Source of the DNA: Chara braunii | Lineage: Eukaryota > Streptophyta > Charophyceae > Charales > Characeae | DNA: 27,114 nt | Direction: 5' to 3' | NCBI GenBank assembly: GCA_003427395.1 | Contig: BFEA01000148.1 | Coordinates: forward strand, 1,677,822-1,704,935 | In this document: one piece after another, positions 1 through 8,927 of the stretch | Position numbering within the stretch: position 1 is the stretch's first letter | Layout: each line of letters opens with the position of its first letter | Made by a program: the position numbers and the translations under genes | The notes under the pieces: generated by a model | What the model was told of the DNA's origin: nothing | The model's database searches: none | The model's input: the letters and a program-made list of their open reading frames with translations, nothing else

Positions 1-48
1 CCTGCGCTGTACTCTGCAAGTACGCAGGGGCTGACAGAGGTCTGGGTT
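1..48 (+). mobile_element. LTR fragment of the chromovirus, displaced
   Basis: These 48 bases match 3408-3455 inside the 5' LTR at all but one position, and match 8467-8514 of the 3' LTR with a few more differences. It shares the tgcaagtacgcag word with the 5' LTR and gacagag with the 3' LTR, so it comes from a third copy. It stops exactly where a mate-pair adapter begins, so its position next to the minisatellite is probably an assembly join rather than a real insertion. Confidence 0.85.
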
Positions 49-86
49 CTGTCTCTTATACACATCTAGATGTGTATAAGAGACAG
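49..86. other. Nextera mate-pair junction adapter (artefact)
   Basis: Perfect 38-bp palindrome made of the 19-bp Tn5 mosaic end CTGTCTCTTATACACATCT and its reverse complement. This is the known circularisation junction of Nextera mate-pair libraries. It separates an LTR fragment from an unrelated minisatellite, as expected for two ends of a large circularised fragment that were assembled as contiguous. Confidence 0.97.
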
Positions 87-2115
87 ATCTTGAAGGGGTG
101 AATGCCCTGAAGGTTTGAAAGCCCCCCCCCCCCCCTCTTGTATGGCTCCCACTGTTAAGCGCTGAAATCCTGAACGATCCTGAAGAGGTGAATGCCTTCG
201 GAGGTCTGGAAGGAACACCCGTTCACACCTTTGTTCTCCAATTTTGTGTCGTTTTGGCATCCCGAACAATGTGAACGGGGTGAATGCCCTGAAGGCCTCA
301 AAGACCCTCCCGCCCCTATGGCCCCCACTGTTAACCTTGAGCATCATGAACGATCCTGAAGAGGTGAATGCCCTGAAGGCGTCAAAGACCCCCCCCCCCC
401 ACCTTATGGGTCCCATTGTTAATCTTGAGGATTGTGAACGATCCTGAAGGGGTGAATGTCCTTAAGGCCTTAAAGCACCCCCCCCCACCGTATGGCTCTC
501 ACTGTTAAGCTTGCGGATCCCGAACGATCCTAAAGGGGTGAATGCCCTGAAGGCTTGAAAGCACCCCCCCCTCCATCGTATAGCTCCCACTGTTAATTGT
601 GAGGATCCTGAACGATCCTCAAGGCCTGAATGCCCAGAAGGTGAATGTCTTCGAGGTCTGAAAGGAGCACCCGTCCCCACCTTCTGGTTTCAAGTGTTGT
701 GTGATTTTGGCATCCTGAACAATGTGAACGATCCTGAAGGGGTGAATGCCCTGAAGGCCTGAAAGAACCCCCTCCCACCCTATGACTCTTACTGTTAAGC
801 TTGAGGATCCTGAACGTTCCTGAAAGGGTGAATGCCCTGAAGGCCTGAACCCCCCTCTTCCCCAACCCTATGGGTCCCACTGTTAAGCTTGAGGATCCTG
901 AACGATCATGAAGGGGTGAATGCCCTGAAGGTCTGAAAGCACCCCCCCCAACAGTATCGCTCCCAATGTTAAGCTTGAGGATCTCGAATGATCCTGAAGG
1001 GGTGAATGCCCTGAAGGTCTGAAAGCACCCCTCCCCACCGTATAACTCCCACTATTAAGCGCTGAAGATCCTAAACGATCCTGAAGAGGTGAAGGTCTTC
1101 GGTGGTCTGAAGCAGGGAGTCGAATGGAGGTGCGAGGGTTTTCAAGGCCTTCACCCCTTCATGATAGTGAGAGTCAAAGGCGGGGTTGCTTTCAGGCCGT
1201 TCAGGGCATTCACCCCTTCAGGATTATTTATCGTCTTCATGATTTATTTTTATTTTTATTTTTTTTTCCGTGAACCATCGTAAAGGGGTGAATGCCTTGA
1301 AGGCCTGAAAGCACCCCCCCCACACCCTATGGTTCCCATTGTTAAGCACTGAGGATCTTGAACGATCCTGAAGGGATTAATACCTTAGGAGGTCTGAAAA
1401 GAGCACCCGTGCCTACCGTTGTTGTCCAGTGTTCTGTCGTTTTGACATCCTAAACAATGTGAATAATCCTAAAGGGGTGAATACCCTGAAGGCCTGAAAG
1501 AACCCCCCCCCACTGTTAACCTTGAGGATCCTGAATGATCCTGAAGGGGTGAATGTTATGAACGCCTGAAAGAACCCCCCCCACCTTATGGGTCCAACTG
1601 TTAAGCTTGAGGATCTTGAACGATCCTGAAGGGGTGAATGCCCTGAAGGCCTGAAATTACCCCCCCCCACACCGTATGGCTCCCACTGTTAAGCTTGAGG
1701 ATCCCGAACGATCCTGAAGGGGTGAATGCCCTGAAGGCCTGAAATCATCCCCCCCCCCCACCGTATGGCTCCCACTGTCAAGCTTGAGGATTCTAAACGA
1801 TCCTGAAGGGGTAAATGCCCTGAAGGTGAATGTCTTCGGAGGTCTGAAAGGAGCATCCGTACCCACTTTCTGGTTTCCAATGTTATGTAATTTCAGCATC
1901 CTGAACAATGTGAACGATGCTGAAGGGGTGAATGCCCTGAAGGCCTGAAAGAACCCCCTCCCGCCCTATGACTTCTACTGTTAAGCTTGAGGATCCTAAA
2001 CGATCTTGAAGGGGTGAATACTCTGAAGGCCTGAAAGAGCTTGAGGATTCCGAACGATCCAGAAGGGTTGAATGCCCTGAAGGTCAGAAAGCACCCCTTC
2101 CCACTGTAGAGTTTC
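87..2115 (+). repeat. GC-rich minisatellite, 86-88 bp unit with higher-order structure
   Basis: About 22 diverged tandem units, each containing a ctgttaagcttgaggatcc-like block, a gatcctgaaggggtgaatgccctgaagg-like block and a C-homopolymer. The ctgttaagc word at 791, 879 and 965 gives spacings of 88 and 86 bp. A variant unit with a 'ggtctgaaaggagcacccgt' block and 'catcctgaacaatgtgaac' recurs near 264, 717, 1453 and 1902, which implies a higher-order period near 450 bp (about five units). Variable C-runs of 7-14 bases occur in most units. Short ORFs here are by-products of the repeat. Confidence 0.9.
1137..1228 (-). repeat. Inverted units inside the 86-bp minisatellite
   Basis: This stretch contains 'ttcaccccttcatga', 'tttcaggcc' and 'gggcattcaccccttcagga', the reverse complements of the words found on the + strand in the rest of the array. 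A T-rich patch (1229-1268) follows, after which the array resumes in the forward direction. A local inversion, or two head-to-head array ends, would explain it. Confidence 0.75.
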
Positions 2116-2149
2116 ATAGATATCCTGAATTCACCTCTTTAGGCATCCC

Positions 2150-2900
2150 CAAAAAAAAACATGTTGTTAACATTTTCTCATATGAACCTGAAAAACGACT
2201 AAGTATACAAAGAAAAACAAGAACGCTCTAGGATGTATTTTTCGGCGAACACAAAAAAGGGCCTAGGGCGTAGGGATAGGAACAGGAAAAACGACTAAGT
2301 AAAAAAAAAAAAAAAAAAACTCTGAGCTTTATTTTTAGACGAACGCAAAGAAGGGCCTAGGGCGTAGGGATAGGGACAGGAAAAACGACTAAGTATGCAA
2401 ATGAAAAAAGGAAAGCTCTGGGCTGTATATTTCGGCGAACGCAAAGAATGACCTAGAGCCTAGGGATAGGAACAGAAAAAACGACTAAGTATGCAAAGGA
2501 AAAAAAAAAAGCTCCGGACTGTATTTTTCGGCGAACGCAAAGAAGGGCCTAGGGTCTAGGGATAGGAACAGGAAAAATAACTAAGTATGCAAAGAAAAAA
2601 AAGAAAGCTCTTGACTATATAATTTGGCGAACGCAAAGGAATGCCTAGGGCGTAGGGACCCGAAATGGTGTCTTCGAGTAAAATGACCCATGTACTGACG
2701 AACACAACAGATAATAAGAAAAATGGTTCCTACGTATGCAAAAAAACAAACAAACTCTGGGCTCTATTTTTCGGCGAACGCAAAGAAGGGCCTAGGGCGC
2801 AGGGACATGAACATGAAAACCGACTACGTATGCAAAGGAAAAAAAGGAAAGCACTGGGCTCTATTTTTCGGCGAACGCAAAGAAGGGCCCAGGGCATAGG
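2150..2900 (+). repeat. 96-bp minisatellite, left part
   Basis: Seven to eight tandem units with the order acgactaagtatgcaaag, an A-run, agctctgggctgtatttttc, ggcgaacgcaaagaagggcc, tagggcgtagggatagg. The 'act' of cgactaag at 2388, 2484 and 2580 gives 96-bp spacing. The array stops abruptly at 2900 inside a unit where the retrotransposon begins, and resumes at 9213 on the other side. Confidence 0.93.
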
Positions 2901-3626
2901 TGCAATGACTTGCTGTTTTCTGAGTGCCTGTAGCCTCTCTCTGTCGAGGTTGTACTATAGGTAGGACAGATTCATAATTTTGTTTGGCTGAGGACTAACC
3001 GAGAGACCTACCTGTAAGGAAAAATCGTGAGGGACATATCTGCAAATCCGGGAAAATACAAGCCCGGTACTAACCGGATTCCCTACAGCTACCTAACTGT
3101 GTTTAGCAGGCCCGGGCTACCAGTAGTACAGACAGACCCTAAGGGCCTATCTGTATAGACGGTCCTATAGCCTATAGCCGGGTCCGGTAGCGGTCGAGAG
3201 GCCGCAACAGATACGGTACCGGTCGGTCAGTCAGTCCGGTCTAGGTCGGTGTAGGCTAGAACTAGGATGGGCACATCGGTTCAGGGCTTTTGGCAGTTGG
3301 TACCGTGTACATCGCTGCTGCACTACGTGTGAACCGGAAGTGGTGACGGCTCAGCGTGGAAGAAGACGGGCATAGCCAGACCTTCGGAGTGCAGGCCATA
3401 GTTGGGACCTGCGCTGTACTCTGCAAGTACGCAGGGGCTGAAAGAGGTCTGGGTTATCGAGGTCTCCTGGAGGCGAGAGAGATTGGTGCCCTGATGGACC
3501 CTCCTCCGGAGTGGGGTCCCAGAGGGTTTGCGCTGCAGCCATAGCTGCAGCATCTTCATTTCAGAGGTCATCTTGTCAGGGTTTGGTGGCGCTGCTGCAG
3601 GCTTCCACCCAGGAAGCCTCCCGACA
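2901..3626 (+). repeat. 5' LTR, apparently shortened
   Basis: The sequence aligns with 7968-8685 throughout with roughly 27 substitutions by eye (mostly transitions) and one 8-bp indel (gcggtcga-type insertion near 3190). The match ends at 'ctcccgaca'. The 3' LTR continues for another ~527 bp that includes a poly(A) signal, so the 5' copy seems to lack that downstream part. Whether this is a genomic deletion or an assembly collapse cannot be told here. It would carry the promoter for the element transcript. Confidence 0.8.
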
Positions 3627-3653
3627 ACTATGGCGCTGCTGCAGCCATAGTTG
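3625..3653 (+). other. Hairpin at LTR/gag leader junction
   Basis: CAACTATGGC pairs perfectly with GCCATAGTTG (10-bp stem, 9-nt loop GCTGCTGCA), ending three bases before the likely gag ATG at 3657. Parts of it repeat nearby LTR words (tggcgctgctgcag also at 3587-3600, gctgcagccatag also at 3533-3545). A tRNA primer-binding site would be expected here, and I see no convincing one. Confidence 0.7.
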
Positions 3654-3656
3654 GAG

Positions 3657-4291
3657 ATGAGTGAGCAGGATCTGCTCATTCATTTCCTGAGGGCAGCGCC
3701 TGAGCAATTCCAGCTTGCTCTCTTCTCTCAGGGCCACAAGGACCTGTCTCTTATACACATCTAGATGTGTATAAGAGACAGGGCCGTGGAATCCAAGCTC
3801 CATGTCCAGGAAGCACCTTCTGAAGGAAGGAAGGGGCCCTCCTCCAAGGGGCAAAGGAGAAGGAAGGGCGCCCTGTTTGCTGTTGCAGTTTTTAGTTCTG
3901 ATAGTGACGCAGCATCCCAGGGTGGGAGCCCTCCACCTGGGACTGCATCATCATCATCTGCAGATCCTGTTCTTGCCCTGGCTGATGCTTTGATGGGCTT
4001 GGCAAAGGGAAAGACCCCGGACCAGAAAGCACCAACCAGTCACCAGGGGAAAGGGAAGGGACGTGCCTCTTCCCCTGGGGCCAGAGAGTACCTCTACCAC
4101 GAAACGTCCGCTGGCCAGCTAACCCACTTGATCCTTTCACCTTCCCCTGGCATGCACTCAGGATCCAGGAGGGAGTTTGGAGGAAGAGGAAGGAAAAGGG
4201 GGTCTGCCTGAGATGCGAGAGGGACCATTTTCTCAAGGATTGTCCCAGTATGCCTCGTAGGTCTGCAGGCGGCTCTAATTCAAAAAACTAG
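3657..4291 (+). pseudogene. gag: gag polyprotein, interrupted (zinc knuckle retained)
   Basis: Gag would form the virus-like particle and bind the element RNA. An ATG at 3657 opens a 29-codon frame that runs into the adapter at 3744, where a TAG (3762-3764) comes from adapter sequence. The same frame resumes after the adapter and continues to a stop at 4209-4211: a Ser/Gly/Lys-rich, basic, low-complexity stretch. A CCHC-type zinc knuckle, C-x2-C-x3-H-x4-C (one residue short of the usual CX2CX4HX4C), is encoded at 4205-4243 in a different frame, so an indel lies in the A/G-rich run at about 4190-4204. The frame ends at TAG 4289-4291. I see no capsid domain, and the total is short for a gypsy Gag (typically several hundred residues). 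Sequence was probably lost at the chimeric adapter join. Confidence 0.75.
3744..3781. other. Nextera mate-pair junction adapter inside gag
   Basis: Perfect 38-bp junction, two mosaic ends head to head, in the middle of gag. It creates an in-frame stop and false ORF starts on both strands (MCIRDR and VSYTHLDVYKRQ, both translations of the adapter). The sequence on its right (3782 onward) is nearly the same as that right of the third adapter (15117 onward). Confidence 0.97.
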
Positions 4292-5055
4292 AGCAGAGAG
4301 AGGTGGAAGCAGCAGCTCCTTCCACCACTGTTGATTCCCTCTTTGATGGAAGTGGATCTTCACATTCTCTCGCTGGTACTTTTATTTCTAGAGTTGCATT
4401 GGCAGGGTCTTTCACTTTTGAAGACTCTGAACTTTATGAGACGTGGGAGGAGGACGATGCTCAGACTATTGCTGAGTTTTTCCTGTCCTTGCAGGAGAAG
4501 AAGAAGCACAAGTCTGAACTCATCCTGCTTCGACCCTACATCCTGGGAGCCAAGATCAAAGGGCTCTTGGACTGTGGGGCTACTCGCAACTTCATCTCCC
4601 CCAAGGCAGTCAGCAAACTGCACTTGGACCTGAGGTTGGTGAAATTGCGACAGCCATTGGAAGTCCGCATTGGGGACTCTTCCACAGTCAGGATTACCAC
4701 TGCTGTCAAGGGCCTACCTGTGTCCTTTGACAAGCAGGGGGAAGTCAAGCACCGCCTGAACTTCTATGTGTTTCCTGATGTTCTCTTTGACCTTGTCTTC
4801 TCCATGCAGTGGCTTAGTGCCACCAACCCCAGGATTGACTGGCAGATCCCTAGGGTTGAGCTGCCTGACCGGCATGGGGTCTATCGCCCTTGCATGCTCG
4901 CTGACGAGTACCATCCGGCCAGCAGTTGTTATTGTATGAGTGCTCGCAAGTTTTGCGATTCTCACGCCAGACTGACCACGCTCGTCTGTTTGTGGCTTAT
5001 GTCAAACAGACTGACGTGGAGACTGCTCCCTGTCCCTCTCAAATTCAGCAGGTAG
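4279..5055 (+). pseudogene. pro: Aspartic protease domain of gag-pol
   Basis: This is a retropepsin-like protease that would process the Gag-Pol polyprotein in the particle. The frame is open from 4279 (no start codon needed if reached by -1 frameshift) to the stop at 5053-5055. The catalytic motif reads LLDCGATRNFIS (Asp codon 4570-4572), the D-[ST]-G-A-T signature with Cys in place of Ser/Thr. Downstream V-R-I-G-D and LFDLVFSMQWL correspond to the flap and 'vilGmdWL' regions of gypsy proteases, with Gly replaced in the second. The N-terminal part (about 60 residues) is Ser/Glu-rich linker. The next frame (RT) overlaps from 4905, and the shift between them (also -1) has no obvious slippery site, so I take it as an indel. 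Confidence 0.8.
4282..4326 (+). promoter_or_regulatory. Probable -1 programmed ribosomal frameshift site (gag to protease)
   Basis: In the zinc-knuckle frame the last gag codons read tcA AAA AAC TAG. A_AAA_AAC at 4282-4288 is a canonical X_XXY_YYZ slippery heptamer in the correct phase, directly followed by the gag stop. The -1 frame is open from 4279 and encodes the protease, so a -1 slip yields Gag-Pro. After a 13-nt spacer, GGTGGAAG (4302-4309) pairs perfectly with CTTCCACC (4319-4326) around a 9-nt loop, a candidate stimulatory stem. The spacer is longer than the usual 5-9 nt, so the stem's role is less certain than the heptamer. Confidence 0.65.
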
Positions 5056-6731
5056 TAGACCGCTTCTCGGATCTTATGGAGGAGCCTATTGGACTTGTCC
5101 ATAGGCAAACCAAACATAAGATTGAGATCCTGCCTGGCTCGGTCCCTCCCAAGGGCCGGGTCTACAGGATGTCTCCTGCTGAACTTGAAGAGCTAAGGAA
5201 ACAGTTAGAGACCCTGACCAGCAAGGGTTGGATCAGACCTAGCACATCTGAGTTTGGGGCACCTTTCCTCTTTGTTCCAAAGGGGAATGGTGAGTTCAGG
5301 ATGTGTGTGGACTATCGGGGTGTCAACAAGATCACGAGGAAGTCTACAGAGCCTCTTCCTCGTATTGATGACCTGTTGGATATGGTGCAGGGCTGTACTA
5401 TTTTCAGCAAGATCGACCTCAAATCTGGCTTCCACCAGATTGAGATGGTTGAAGGCGATGTCTACAAGACAACCTTCAAAACCAGGTATGGGACTTACGA
5501 GTACCTGGTTATGCCATTCGGTCTTTGCAATGTGCCAGGCACCTTCCAAACAGAGATGCATCGCATACTGAGGCCTTACCTGGACAAGTTCGTAGTTGTC
5601 TACCTTGGTGGCATCTTGGTATTCAGCCGTTCTGTCCAGGAGCATGCGCAGCATCTGGCTCTGGTCCTCCAGGCCTTGCGTGCTAACCGGTATAAGATTA
5701 ACAGAGAGAAGTCCTCCTTTGGGGTTCCCTCTGTAATCTATCTGGGGCATGTGATTTATGGAGAAGGGTTGGCTCCTGAGGCAACGAAAGTTGCTGCAGT
5801 TCAGGACTGGCCGCGACCTGCTAACATTCGTGATGTCCGGTCTTTCTTGGGGCTTGCATCCTATTACATGAAGTTCATCAAGAACTTCTCAGCGATTGCA
5901 GCTCCCCTGACTGATCTTACAAAGAAAGACACTTCCTTTTTTTGGACGTCAGAATGTCAGGAGGCCTTTACACGTCTCAAGGAGGCCTTGATTCGTGCCC
6001 CTGTCCTGAAGCTACCTGACCCTACCTTGCCTTGTGTACTGACTACTGATGCTAGCCAGTATGGTGTAGGGGCGGTACTTCAGCAGGATGATGGGAATGG
6101 TCTGCAGCCTATTGAGTATATGAGCAAGAAGATCAAGACCAAGAAGTTGCAGGACTCTACCTATGAGAAGGAGCTCTATGCGCTTGTGTCAGCGCTCAAG
6201 CATTGGAAGCACTTTCTCCTGGGCAGACACTTCAAGATCTTTTCAGATCACTCCACCCTTCAGTGGATGAAGTCTCAGGGAGAGTTGAATGATAAGCTTG
6301 CTCGCTATATTCAGTTCATTGACATGTTTGACTTTGAACTGAGACACAAGAAGGGTTGCTACAATCGAGTAGCAGATGCCCTTTCTCGTAGGTCTGACGC
6401 TCTCTTTCTGATCTCCTTTACTCACTCGTTTGGAGAGAGGACACGTCAGACCATTGCCCAGTTGCTGCCCCAGGATGAGATCTTTGGGCCTATTGTGAGG
6501 AATCTCCAGGACGATCCTGCCTCTGAACCAGGATACTCTCTGGTCTCAGGCCTGCTGTACACGTGCAGCAGAGGCGAGGAGTGNCTGTGCATTCCCCANG
6601 ACCGCAAGCTGAGGACNCTNCTGATGTCAGAGTGTCATGACGCTCGTGGTCACTTTGGTGCCCTCAAATCTTATGCAGCCCTGTCGCAGCGCTTCTTCTG
6701 GAAGGAGATGAGGAGTGACATGCTGCACTAG
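4905..6731 (+). pseudogene. pol: Reverse transcriptase, RNase H and integrase zinc-finger start
   Basis: RNA-dependent DNA polymerase and RNase H for cDNA synthesis in the particle. The frame is open from 4905 (after TGA 4902) to TAG 6729-6731; residue numbers here count from 4926. RT blocks are clear: GWIRPSTSEFGAPFLFVPK, VDYRGVNKIT, FSKIDLKSGFHQI (catalytic Asp164), YLVMPFGLCN, then FVVVYLGGILVFS, where Gly228-Gly229 replace the two catalytic Asp of YxDD. The thumb/connection region follows. RNase H has TTDASQYGVGAVL (Asp375), YEKELYALV, FSDHSTLQW and RVADALSRR, so the D-E-D-D set is present. The integrase HHCC finger begins with His codons at 6636 and 6651. Four Ns (6584, 6599, 6617, 6620) fall just before it. 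The changed active site makes this RT inactive as read. Confidence 0.93.
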
Positions 6732-7349
6732 GTGGAAACCTGTGAGTTGTGCCAAAGGAACAAGGTGGTACGCCGACCTCCCCTTGGCTTGCTCAAACCC
6801 CTACCTATCCCTGATGCTCCTTCACGGTCAGTTTCTATTGATTTCACTGACTTGGGTAAGACTACACCACGAGGTATGCGTCAGGTTATGGTCTGTGTGG
6901 ATCGGTTTTCCAAATATGCAGAGTTCATCCCCTTACCAGCTGAGGCTCGTGTGCCAACCGTTCAGGCGGCGTTTGGTGACCGGTGGGTTACACATCATGG
7001 ACCACCCACTTCCATTGTCAGTGACAGAGATTCCCGTTTTTGCAGCAATGAATGGCAATCCTACTGCAGGGATTACCTTCATTCATGCTTGGATATGACA
7101 TCTGGTCATCATCCTGAAGCCAATGGTCAGGCTGAAGTGATGAACCAGATTCTATTCCAATTGCCGCGTCCTGTGATCAGTCCAGATCAGCAGGACTGGG
7201 ATCTCCATCTGAGTCGTGCACAGCTTGTGTATAACACGTTTGTACACTCCTCGACTGGTTTCACACACTACCGGTTGCATTGGGGTCGTGAACCACGGCA
7301 GCCTCTCGATGATATCATCGACAAGGCTACCCCTACGCTGACACTTTGA
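6732..7349 (+). pseudogene. int: Integrase HHCC end and DDE catalytic core
   Basis: Same reading frame as RT, separated only by TAG at 6729-6731, which sits between the His pair and the Cys pair (codons 6741 and 6750) of the HHCC zinc finger. The catalytic core shows Asp in SIDFTD (6840), Asp in VSDRDSRF (7023) and Glu in GQAEVMNQ (7134). There are 60 residues between the Asp pair and 36 between Asp and Glu, one more than the usual D,D(35)E. HHPEANGQAE matches the conserved gypsy motif yHPQtDGQtE. The frame ends at TGA 7347-7349 after the 'YNtfvHsSTGft...lhWGReP' block that normally leads into the C-terminal domain. Both stops look like point mutations, since coding similarity continues in frame on either side. 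Confidence 0.92.
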
Positions 7350-7934
7350 ACTGCAGAGTTCACCAGGCGTTACCGTGTGGACATAGAGCGTGCCCGTGCT
7401 AACTTGTTGAAAGTCCAAAAGGCTATGATTCAACAGGCTAATAAGCACAGGCGTCCTTCTACGATTCGCACAGGTGACTGGGTGTGGGTACTCAGTTCTG
7501 AGTTGTCACGAGAGGAGGACATTTCACCTAAGCTGCTGCCACGATATATGGGTCAATGGCAGGTCTTAGATACAGTGAGAGCTGATCCGTTTGGACTGTC
7601 CTACAGTGTGGACGTCCCTCTGCATCTACAAACCTACCCTGTCTTTCATGCATCTAAGTTATTGTCATTTATGCCAGCTGATGCATTTCCAGACAGGCCT
7701 CCACAATTCGGTCCCCCTATCCGTGGTAAAGGGTATGAGGTCGAATATGTGGAGGATAAGTCAGGGACAGGCCCATATAAGGAATACCTTGTGAAGTTCT
7801 TGTACCAGCCGCACACTCAAGATCGTTGGTTTCTTCGCAAGGATCTCCTGAAGACAGCCAAGTCTGTCATCCTCAAATATGAGGCAGCACAGAAGGGGGC
7901 ATCCCTTCGGCGCTTTGCACGCCTACGCCCCTAG
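7350..7934 (+). pseudogene. int: Integrase C-terminus with GPY/F-like module and chromodomain
   Basis: The same frame continues directly after TGA 7347-7349 and ends at TAG 7932-7934. A Glu/Arg/Lys-rich helix (RRYRVDIERARANLLK-like region) is followed by a GPY/F-type module, with PRYMGQWQVLD and YPVFHASKLL corresponding to 'kf.GPf.il' and 'hpVFHvS.Lk'. Residues encoded at 7734-7883 form a chromodomain: YEVEYVEDK, then EYLVKFLYQP, then RWFLRKDLL, with the aromatic positions and the W of 'tWEp' recognisable. In chromoviruses this domain is thought to direct insertion toward specific chromatin. The last ~20 residues are basic. No separate start codon is expected, because this is the tail of a polyprotein. 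Confidence 0.9.
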
Positions 7935-7951
7935 CTCGGAGGTCCTCGTTC

Positions 7952-7965
7952 CGAGGGAGGGTAGG
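7952..7965 (+). promoter_or_regulatory. Polypurine tract before 3' LTR
   Basis: cgagggagggtagg ends two bases before the 3' LTR start (TGCAATG at 7968) and just after the pol stop. This is the expected plus-strand primer site for LTR retrotransposons. The purine run is interrupted by one T and one C. Confidence 0.65.
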
Positions 7966-8859
7966 TCTGCAATGACTTGCTGTTTTCTGAGTGCCTGTAG
8001 CCTCTCTCTGTCGAGGTTGTACTATAGGTAGGACAGATTCGTAATTTTGTTTGGCTGAGGGCTAACCGAGAGACCTACCTGTGAGGGAAAATTGTGAGGG
8101 ACATATCTGCAAATCCGGGAAAATACAGGCCCGGTACTAACCGGATTCCCTACAGCTACCTAACTGCGTTTAGCAGGCCCGGGCTACCAGTAGTACAGAC
8201 AGGCCCTAAGGGCCTATCCGTATAGACGGTCCTATAGCCTATAGCCGGGTCCGGTAGAGGCCGCAACAGATACGGTACCGGTCGGTCAGTCAGTCCGGTC
8301 TAGGTCGGTGTAGGCTAGAAGTAGGATGGGCACATCGGTTCAGGGCTTTGGGCAGTTGGTACCGTGTACATCGCTGTTGCACTACGTGAGAACCGGAAGT
8401 GGTGACGGCTCAGCGTGGAAGAAGACGAGCATAGCCAGACCTTCGGAGTGCAGGCCATAGCTGGGACCTCCGCTGTACTCTGCCAGCACGTAGGGGCTGA
8501 CAGAGGTCTGGGTTATCGAGGTCTCCTGGATGCGAGAGAGATTGGTGCCCTGATGGACTCTCCTCCGGAGTGGGGTCCCAGAGGGTTTGCGCTGCAACCA
8601 TAGCTACAGCATCTTCATCTCAGAGGTCATCTTGTCAGGGTTTGGTGGCGCTGCTGCAGGCTTCCACCCGGGAAGCCTCCCGACACTTTGTCATCATCAG
8701 ATATTGTGGCGCTGGTCTTCTCCTTCATCCTCTGAGTGGCGTTTGGCCTCAGAGGCCTGTTTCAGGGTGGCGTTGCCCCCAAGAGGCTGTATTTGGGTGA
8801 CGCTTGATGTTTCAGGGCTCAGGGGGTGTTACGGGTGTCTATCAGGGTTGGAGAGTGAA

Positions 8860-8883
8860 GCGCTGCTCAATTCTGAGCAGCGC
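8860..8883 (+). other. Strong hairpin upstream of LTR poly(A) signal
   Basis: GCGCTGCTCA and TGAGCAGCGC form a perfect 10-bp stem around a 4-nt loop (ATTC). The AATAAA lies 44 bases beyond it. As RNA it would be very stable. Structure near the poly(A) signal could affect 3'-end formation or strand transfer, which is inference. Confidence 0.7.
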
Positions 8884-8927
8884 ACTGTAGTACTGAAGTT
8901 ATCCTGATAATTCGAGACTCTGGGTTT

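Noticed and set aside
87-2115. Short ORFs of 60-116 codons in the 86-bp minisatellite
   Set aside because: They are frames through tandem repeats with variable C-runs that shift frame between units.
3323-3679. Minus-strand ORFs in the LTRs (3323-3679, 8382-8597)
   Set aside because: The same frames appear in both LTRs because the DNA is duplicated. Their reading direction is opposite to the element, and no domain is visible.
3744-3781. Tn5-like transposon ends in a eukaryotic genome
   Set aside because: Two 19-bp mosaic ends exactly head to head with no element between them is the structure of a mate-pair junction adapter, not of a Tn5 insertion.
7968-8685. 3' LTR ending at 8685 with ...GACA
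   Set aside because: It would match the length of the 5' copy but leaves 527 bp with a poly(A) signal unexplained, and gives no target duplication. The minisatellite resumes only at 9213.
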